DNA of 55,408 nucleotides from Dyella choica (GTDB taxonomy: Bacteria > Pseudomonadota > Gammaproteobacteria > Xanthomonadales > Rhodanobacteraceae): positions 345,885 to 401,292 of the forward strand of contig NZ_RYYV01000003.1 of assembly GCF_003977665.1 (NCBI RefSeq). Direction: 5' to 3'. Shown here in pieces: positions 51,548-55,408 of the stretch. The translations under genes were made by a program, and so were the position numbers. Numbering within the stretch: position 1 is the first letter of the stretch; every line of letters begins with the position of its first letter. The notes under the pieces are model-generated. The model searched no databases. It worked only from the letters and a program-made list of their open reading frames with translations, and had not been told where the DNA came from.

Positions 51548-53494
51548 ATGGGCAAGATCATCGGCATTGACCTGGGCACGACCAACTCCTGCGTCGCCAT
51601 CATGGATGGCAGCAGCACCCGGGTGATCGAGAACTCGGAGGGCGATCGCACCACGCCGTCCATCGTCGCATTCACCAAGGACAGCGAGGTCCTGGTCGGT
51701 GCCCCCGCCAAGCGCCAGGGCGTCACCAATCCCAAGAACACCTTCTACGCGGTGAAGCGCCTGATCGGCCGCAAGTTCACCGACGCAGAAGTGCAGAAGG
51801 ACATCCACATCGTGCCGTACGGCATTGTCGCGCACGAAAACGGCGACGCCTGGGTGCAGACTTCCGACGGCAAGAAGATGGCGCCGCCGGAAGTTTCCGC
51901 GAAGGTGCTGATGAAGATGAAGAAGACCGCCGAGGACTACCTCGGTGAACCGGTCACCGAAGCGGTGATCACGGTGCCGGCCTACTTCAACGACAGCCAG
52001 CGCCAGGCGACCAAGGACGCCGGCCGCATCGCGGGCCTGGACGTGAAGCGCATCATCAACGAGCCGACCGCCGCGGCGCTGGCCTATGGCCTGGACAAGA
52101 AGGGCGCCGACCGCAAGATCGCGGTGTATGACCTCGGCGGCGGCACCTTCGACGTGTCGATCATCGAGATCGCCGAAGTCGATGGCGAAAAGCAGTTCGA
52201 AGTGCTGGCCACCAACGGCGACACGTTCCTGGGCGGTGAAGACTTCGACAAGCGCGTCATCGATTACCTGATCGAGGAATTCAAGAAGGACCAGGGCATC
52301 GACCTGAGCAAGGATCCGCTGGCACTGCAGCGCCTGAAGGATGCGGCCGAGCGCGCGAAGATCGAGCTGTCGTCCTCGCACCAGACCGAAGTGAACCTGC
52401 CCTACGTGACGGCGGATGCGTCCGGTCCGAAGCATCTGAACATCAAGCTCACCCGCGCCAAGCTCGAAGCGCTGGTGGAAGACCTGGTCAAGCGCACCAT
52501 CGAGCCGTGCCGCACCGCGCTCAACGACGCCGGCCTGCGCGTCTCCGACGTCAGCGAAGTGATCCTGGTCGGCGGCCAGACCCGCATGCCGAAGGTGCAG
52601 GAAGCGGTGAAGGATTTCTTCGGCAAGGAACCGCGCAAGGACGTCAATCCGGACGAAGCCGTCGCCGTGGGCGCGGCCATCCAGGGCGGCGTGCTGGGCG
52701 GTTCCGTGAAGGACGTGCTGCTGCTGGACGTCACCCCGCTGTCGCTGGGTATCGAAACCATGGGCGGCGTAATGACCAAGCTGATCGAGAAGAACACCAC
52801 GGTACCGACCAAGGCCTCGCAGGTGTTCTCCACCGCCGAGGACAACCAGACCGCGGTGACCGTGCACGTGCTGCAGGGCGAACGCGACCGCGCCAGTGCG
52901 AACAAGTCGCTGGGCAAGTTCGACCTGGCCGGCATCGACTCGGCGCCGCGCGGCATGCCGCAGATCGAGGTGACCTTCGACATCGACGCCAACGGCATCC
53001 TGCACGTCTCGGCCAAGGACAAGAAGACCGGCAAGGAACAGCGCATCGAGATCAAGGCCGGTTCCGGCCTGTCCGATGAGGAAATCCAGCGCATGGTGGC
53101 CGATGCTGAAACGCACCGCGAAGAGGACAAGAAGTTCCAGGAGCTGGTGAGCACGCGCAATAAGGCCGACCAGCTGGTGCACGCCACGCGCAGCGCGCTG
53201 AAGGAGCACGGCGGCAAGGTGCCGGGCGCCCAGCTCAGCGAAATCGAAGGTGCGCTGTCGGATCTGGAGAAGGTGAAGGACGGTGAGGACAAAGCCGCCA
53301 TCGAAGCCAAGATCCAGAAGCTGGAGCAGGTGGCGCAGTCGCTGTACGCCGCGGCGCAGGGCGGTCATGCCGATCCTGGCGCGGGTGCGGGTGCCGGCGC
53401 GCAGCATGGTCCGGGCCCCGGTGGTTCGGCCCAGCCGGACGACGTGGTCGACGCCGAGTTCACCGAGGTGAAGAACGACCGCAAGTCGTCGTAA
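51548..53494 (+). CDS. dnaK: Chaperone protein DnaK (Hsp70)
   Basis: A 648-residue ATP-dependent chaperone. N-terminal ATPase domain: [12 protein letters not shown] at 4-15, the phosphate loop [12 protein letters not shown] near 195, and [12 protein letters not shown] near 340. Then the linker and substrate domain ([17 protein letters not shown]) and the lid. The tail is Gly/Ala/Pro-rich and closes with [14 protein letters not shown], resembling the usual EEVKD-like end. It follows a sigma-32 promoter and is closed by a strong terminator, so it may be made largely as its own transcript. Confidence 0.98.
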   Translation: MGKIIGIDLGTTNSCVAIMDGSSTRVIENSEGDRTTPSIVAFTKDSEVLVGAPAKRQGVTNPKNTFYAVKRLIGRKFTDAEVQKDIHIVPYGIVAHENGDAWVQTSDGKKMAPPEVSAKVLMKMKKTAEDYLGEPVTEAVITVPAYFNDSQRQATKDAGRIAGLDVKRIINEPTAAALAYGLDKKGADRKIAVYDLGGGTFDVSIIEIAEVDGEKQFEVLATNGDTFLGGEDFDKRVIDYLIEEFKKDQGIDLSKDPLALQRLKDAAERAKIELSSSHQTEVNLPYVTADASGPKHLNIKLTRAKLEALVEDLVKRTIEPCRTALNDAGLRVSDVSEVILVGGQTRMPKVQEAVKDFFGKEPRKDVNPDEAVAVGAAIQGGVLGGSVKDVLLLDVTPLSLGIETMGGVMTKLIEKNTTVPTKASQVFSTAEDNQTAVTVHVLQGERDRASANKSLGKFDLAGIDSAPRGMPQIEVTFDIDANGILHVSAKDKKTGKEQRIEIKAGSGLSDEEIQRMVADAETHREEDKKFQELVSTRNKADQLVHATRSALKEHGGKVPGAQLSEIEGALSDLEKVKDGEDKAAIEAKIQKLEQVAQSLYAAAQGGHADPGAGAGAGAQHGPGPGGSAQPDDVVDAEFTEVKNDRKSS

Positions 53495-53510
53495 AGTAAC
53501 ACCAGGAAGA

Positions 53511-53540
53511 CGAGCGCCAGGCCCTGGCGCTCGTTTTTTT
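53511..53540 (+). terminator. Rho-independent terminator behind dnaK
   Basis: CGAGCGCCAG (53511-53520) - GCC - CTGGCGCTCG (53524-53533) is directly followed by seven T residues. The 10-bp perfect stem and T-run make it a strong terminator between dnaK and the downstream channel/dnaJ genes. Confidence 0.93.
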
Positions 53541-53576
53541 GGAGCCTGTCAGACCAGGCTCTGGGAAGGGGAGTCG

Positions 53577-54155
53577 ATGGATAAGGGACGGCTCGAAGCC
53601 TTCAGCGATGGCGTGCTCGCCATCATCCTCACCATCATGGTGCTGGAACTGAAAGTGCCGCACGGCGACAGCTGGCAGGTATTGCTGCCGCAGTGGCCGG
53701 TGTTCGTGAGCTACGTGTTGAGCTTCATCTACGTAGGCATCTACTGGAACAACCACCATCACTTCCTGCATGCTGCCGAGAAGATCAACGGCAGGGTGCT
53801 CTGGGCCAACCTGCATCTGCTGTTCTGGCTGTCGCTGATGCCGGTGACCACCGGGTGGATGGGCGAGAATCACTTCGCTCAGTTGCCCGTGGCGGTCTAT
53901 GGTTTTGTGCTGCTGATGTGCGCGATCGTCTGGCAGCCGTTCCAGCGCTGCCTGATCAAGGCCAACGGCGGCGATTCCTCGCTGCTGGCGCAGGCGGTGG
54001 GCGGTGACTGGAAAGGCCGGGTCGCCGTCGCCATGTATTTGTGCGGCATCCTGTTGGCGTTCGTGGCGCCGTGGGTGTCGTGTGTTCTTTACGCCACGGT
54101 GGCAGCGATCTGGTTCATTCCCGATCGGCGCATCGAATCGCGGATCATGAAATGA
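53577..54155 (+). CDS. TMEM175-family (DUF1211) potassium-channel-like protein
   Basis: A 192-residue membrane protein with about five or six spans. The first helix carries the TMEM175 selectivity signature [21 protein letters not shown], and the second has NNHHHFLH and [20 protein letters not shown]. Bacterial TMEM175 proteins are tetrameric K+-permeable channels. GGGGAG precedes the ATG. Its stop overlaps the dnaJ start (ATGA at 54152-54155), so dnaJ translation is coupled to it. A channel gene between dnaK and dnaJ is unusual. Confidence 0.87.
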   Translation: MDKGRLEAFSDGVLAIILTIMVLELKVPHGDSWQVLLPQWPVFVSYVLSFIYVGIYWNNHHHFLHAAEKINGRVLWANLHLLFWLSLMPVTTGWMGENHFAQLPVAVYGFVLLMCAIVWQPFQRCLIKANGGDSSLLAQAVGGDWKGRVAVAMYLCGILLAFVAPWVSCVLYATVAAIWFIPDRRIESRIMK

Positions 54156-55270
54156 GCAAGCGTGACTACTATGAAATCCTGGGTGTCGACCGCACGGTGG
54201 ACGAGGCGGACCTAAAAAAGGCGTTCCGCCGCCTGGCGATGAAATACCATCCGGACCGTTCCCCGGACGATCCGCATGCGCAGGAAAAATTCAAGGAGGC
54301 CAAGGAGGCCTACGAAGTCCTGGCCGACGCACAGAAGCGCTCCATGTACGACCAGTACGGCCACGCCGCCTTCGAGGGCGGCATGGGCGGCCGCGGTGGC
54401 GCCAGTGGTTTCGGCGACATGGGCGACATCTTCGGGGATATCTTCGGGGACATCTTCGGCGGCGGCCGCTCGTCGCGCGCGCGGCGCGGTGCCGACCTGC
54501 GCTACATGATGGAGCTGGACCTGGAAGAGGCCGTGTTCGGTGTCGAGAAGAAGTTCGACATCCCCACCCAGGTCAATTGCCATCACTGCAACGGTTCCGG
54601 CTCGGAAGACGGCAAGACGGTGACCTGCCGCACCTGCCACGGCCATGGCCGCGTGCGCATGCAGAACGGCATTTTCTCGATCCAGCAGACCTGCCCGCAT
54701 TGCGCCGGCAGCGGCCGCGCGATCGAAAAGCCGTGCAAGCAGTGCCATGGCGAAGGGCGTCTGGAAGAAACGCGCACCTTGTCGGTGCGTATCCCGGCCG
54801 GCGTCGACAACGGCGATCGCATTCGCCTGACCGGGCAGGGCGAAGCCGGTCCGGCCGGTTCCGAAGCCGGCGATCTGTACGTGGAAGTGCGCGTGCGCGA
54901 ACACGCGATCTTCCAGCGCGAAGGCAGCAACCTTTTTTGCGAGGTGCCGATCCGCATCTCGCAGGCGGCCTTGGGCTCCCAGTTGCAGGTGCCCACCCTG
55001 GATGGCGAAGTCGCCATGACCATTCCGCCGGAAACGCAGACGGGTCAGCAATTCGTGTTGCGCGGTCGTGGCGTGAAGTCGGTCCGCGGCGGTCGCACCG
55101 GCGACCTGGTCTGCCGTGTCGTGGTGGAGACGCCGGTGCGCCTCACCCGCGAGCAGCGCGAATTGCTGGAGAAGCTGGAATCGACGTTTGCCGATGACGA
55201 CGAGCATTCGCCGCGCGCCAAGGGCTGGATGGATGGAGTGAAGCAGTTCTGGTCGCGCGTGACCTCTTGA
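54152..55270 (+). CDS. dnaJ: Chaperone protein DnaJ (Hsp40, type I)
   Basis: A 372-residue DnaK co-chaperone. The J domain (residues 1-70) contains the catalytic HPD in [12 protein letters not shown] Gly/Phe-rich linker with [11 protein letters not shown] repeats (about 75-118) follows. The zinc domain has four CxxCxGxG units ([32 protein letters not shown]), then the two substrate-binding beta domains. It overlaps the TMEM175 gene by ATGA. The terminator behind dnaK separates it from the dnaK promoter, so it depends on read-through or an unseen promoter. Confidence 0.97.
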   Translation: MSKRDYYEILGVDRTVDEADLKKAFRRLAMKYHPDRSPDDPHAQEKFKEAKEAYEVLADAQKRSMYDQYGHAAFEGGMGGRGGASGFGDMGDIFGDIFGDIFGGGRSSRARRGADLRYMMELDLEEAVFGVEKKFDIPTQVNCHHCNGSGSEDGKTVTCRTCHGHGRVRMQNGIFSIQQTCPHCAGSGRAIEKPCKQCHGEGRLEETRTLSVRIPAGVDNGDRIRLTGQGEAGPAGSEAGDLYVEVRVREHAIFQREGSNLFCEVPIRISQAALGSQLQVPTLDGEVAMTIPPETQTGQQFVLRGRGVKSVRGGRTGDLVCRVVVETPVRLTREQRELLEKLESTFADDDEHSPRAKGWMDGVKQFWSRVTS

Positions 55271-55301
55271 GTTTCACGCTCGCCCAAAACGACTCCCTCC
55301 C

Positions 55302-55317
55302 CTACGTGTAGTACTTG
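55302..55317. repeat. Partial CCTCCCC repeat, copy 5
   Basis: CCCTCCCCTACGTGTAG matches the left arm and loop of copy 4 (19796), but the right arm is replaced by TACTTGATT, so the hairpin cannot form. A truncated family member in the gene-free end of the window (55271-55408). Confidence 0.5.
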
Positions 55318-55408
55318 ATTAGCGTCGAGTCTCAGTAGGGTTTCGAAGATCCCGCTCCGGCAAGGGGCGGGATCGGAGTAAGCCGGCAGCCAGGTCTGCG
55401 AGCATCGC

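Noticed and set aside
51422-53407. A 661-codon minus-strand open frame opposite dnaK
   Set aside because: It is the mirror of a highly biased GC-rich coding sequence; the composition is His/Leu/Gly-rich with no domain, and dnaK on the other strand is certain. Antisense frames opposite dnaK are a known artefact.

Overview
The window looks like a chromosomal segment of a Xanthomonadales gammaproteobacterium, most likely of the Rhodanobacteraceae (Dyella/Luteibacter/Rhodanobacter type). This is inferred from the GC-rich sequence, the gene order smpB / ratA-rnfH / bamE / fur and recN / hrcA-grpE-dnaK-dnaJ, the many apparently leaderless genes, and the MASE1-type sensors. No rRNA or tRNA gene was seen. 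The one clear stable RNA is tmRNA, and one further structured RNA is proposed.

Layout. 1-3.7 kb: a copper-type MerR regulator with its own MerR promoter, overlapping a copper P-type ATPase, then a KGG-repeat stress protein. 3.7-6.3 kb: a GST, and alanine dehydrogenase divergent from an Lrp-type regulator. 6.6-11.7 kb: a PAS hybrid kinase and a GAF-GGDEF-EAL protein. 12-15.1 kb: a BamE-like lipoprotein, a decayed aldo/keto reductase, and a MASE1 sensor whose kinase core has lost its catalytic histidine. 15.8-19.8 kb: a ThDP-dependent 2-oxoacid decarboxylase followed by a flavin amino-acid/amine oxidase, together a plausible amino acid -> 2-oxoacid -> aldehyde route. 20.3-25.5 kb: exported proteins (a CsgG-like lipoprotein, an alpha/beta hydrolase, a six-hairpin glycosidase-like protein) and a PA-IL-like lectin paired with a DUF1906 protein. 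25.8-37.6 kb: mixed accessory genes (HWE kinase, ArsR/AHSA1 pair, unknown membrane operon, nucleotidyltransferase, HAD, CPBP protease, acyltransferase divergent from a membrane LytTR regulator, Hpt-like protein without histidine). 37.7-40.2 kb: a DUF4157-headed protein with a DXD-type glycosyltransferase-like C-terminus, a toxin/effector candidate. 40.3-42.6 kb: a 2-kb segment bounded by a duplicated tmRNA 3' end, carrying a GNAT and a cysteine-cluster protein, then ssrA itself. 42.9-55.3 kb: core genes (smpB, ratA, rnfH, bamE, fur, a candidate sRNA, a MASE1 kinase/NarL regulator pair, recN, hrcA, grpE, dnaK, a TMEM175-like channel, dnaJ).

Two families of dispersed intergenic palindromes run through the window: six long copies of a GTAGGCTGGGAT...ATCCCAGCCTAC element and several short CCTCCCC/GGGGAGG hairpins. 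No RAYT or other transposase is present. The most interesting items are the DUF4157-glycosyltransferase protein with a tiny ORF behind it, the oxidase/decarboxylase pair with an overlapping 20-codon leader, the two signalling proteins that lost their phospho-histidines, the ssrA scar, and the channel gene between dnaK and dnaJ behind a strong terminator. All functions are inferred from motifs read by eye; no database search was run.
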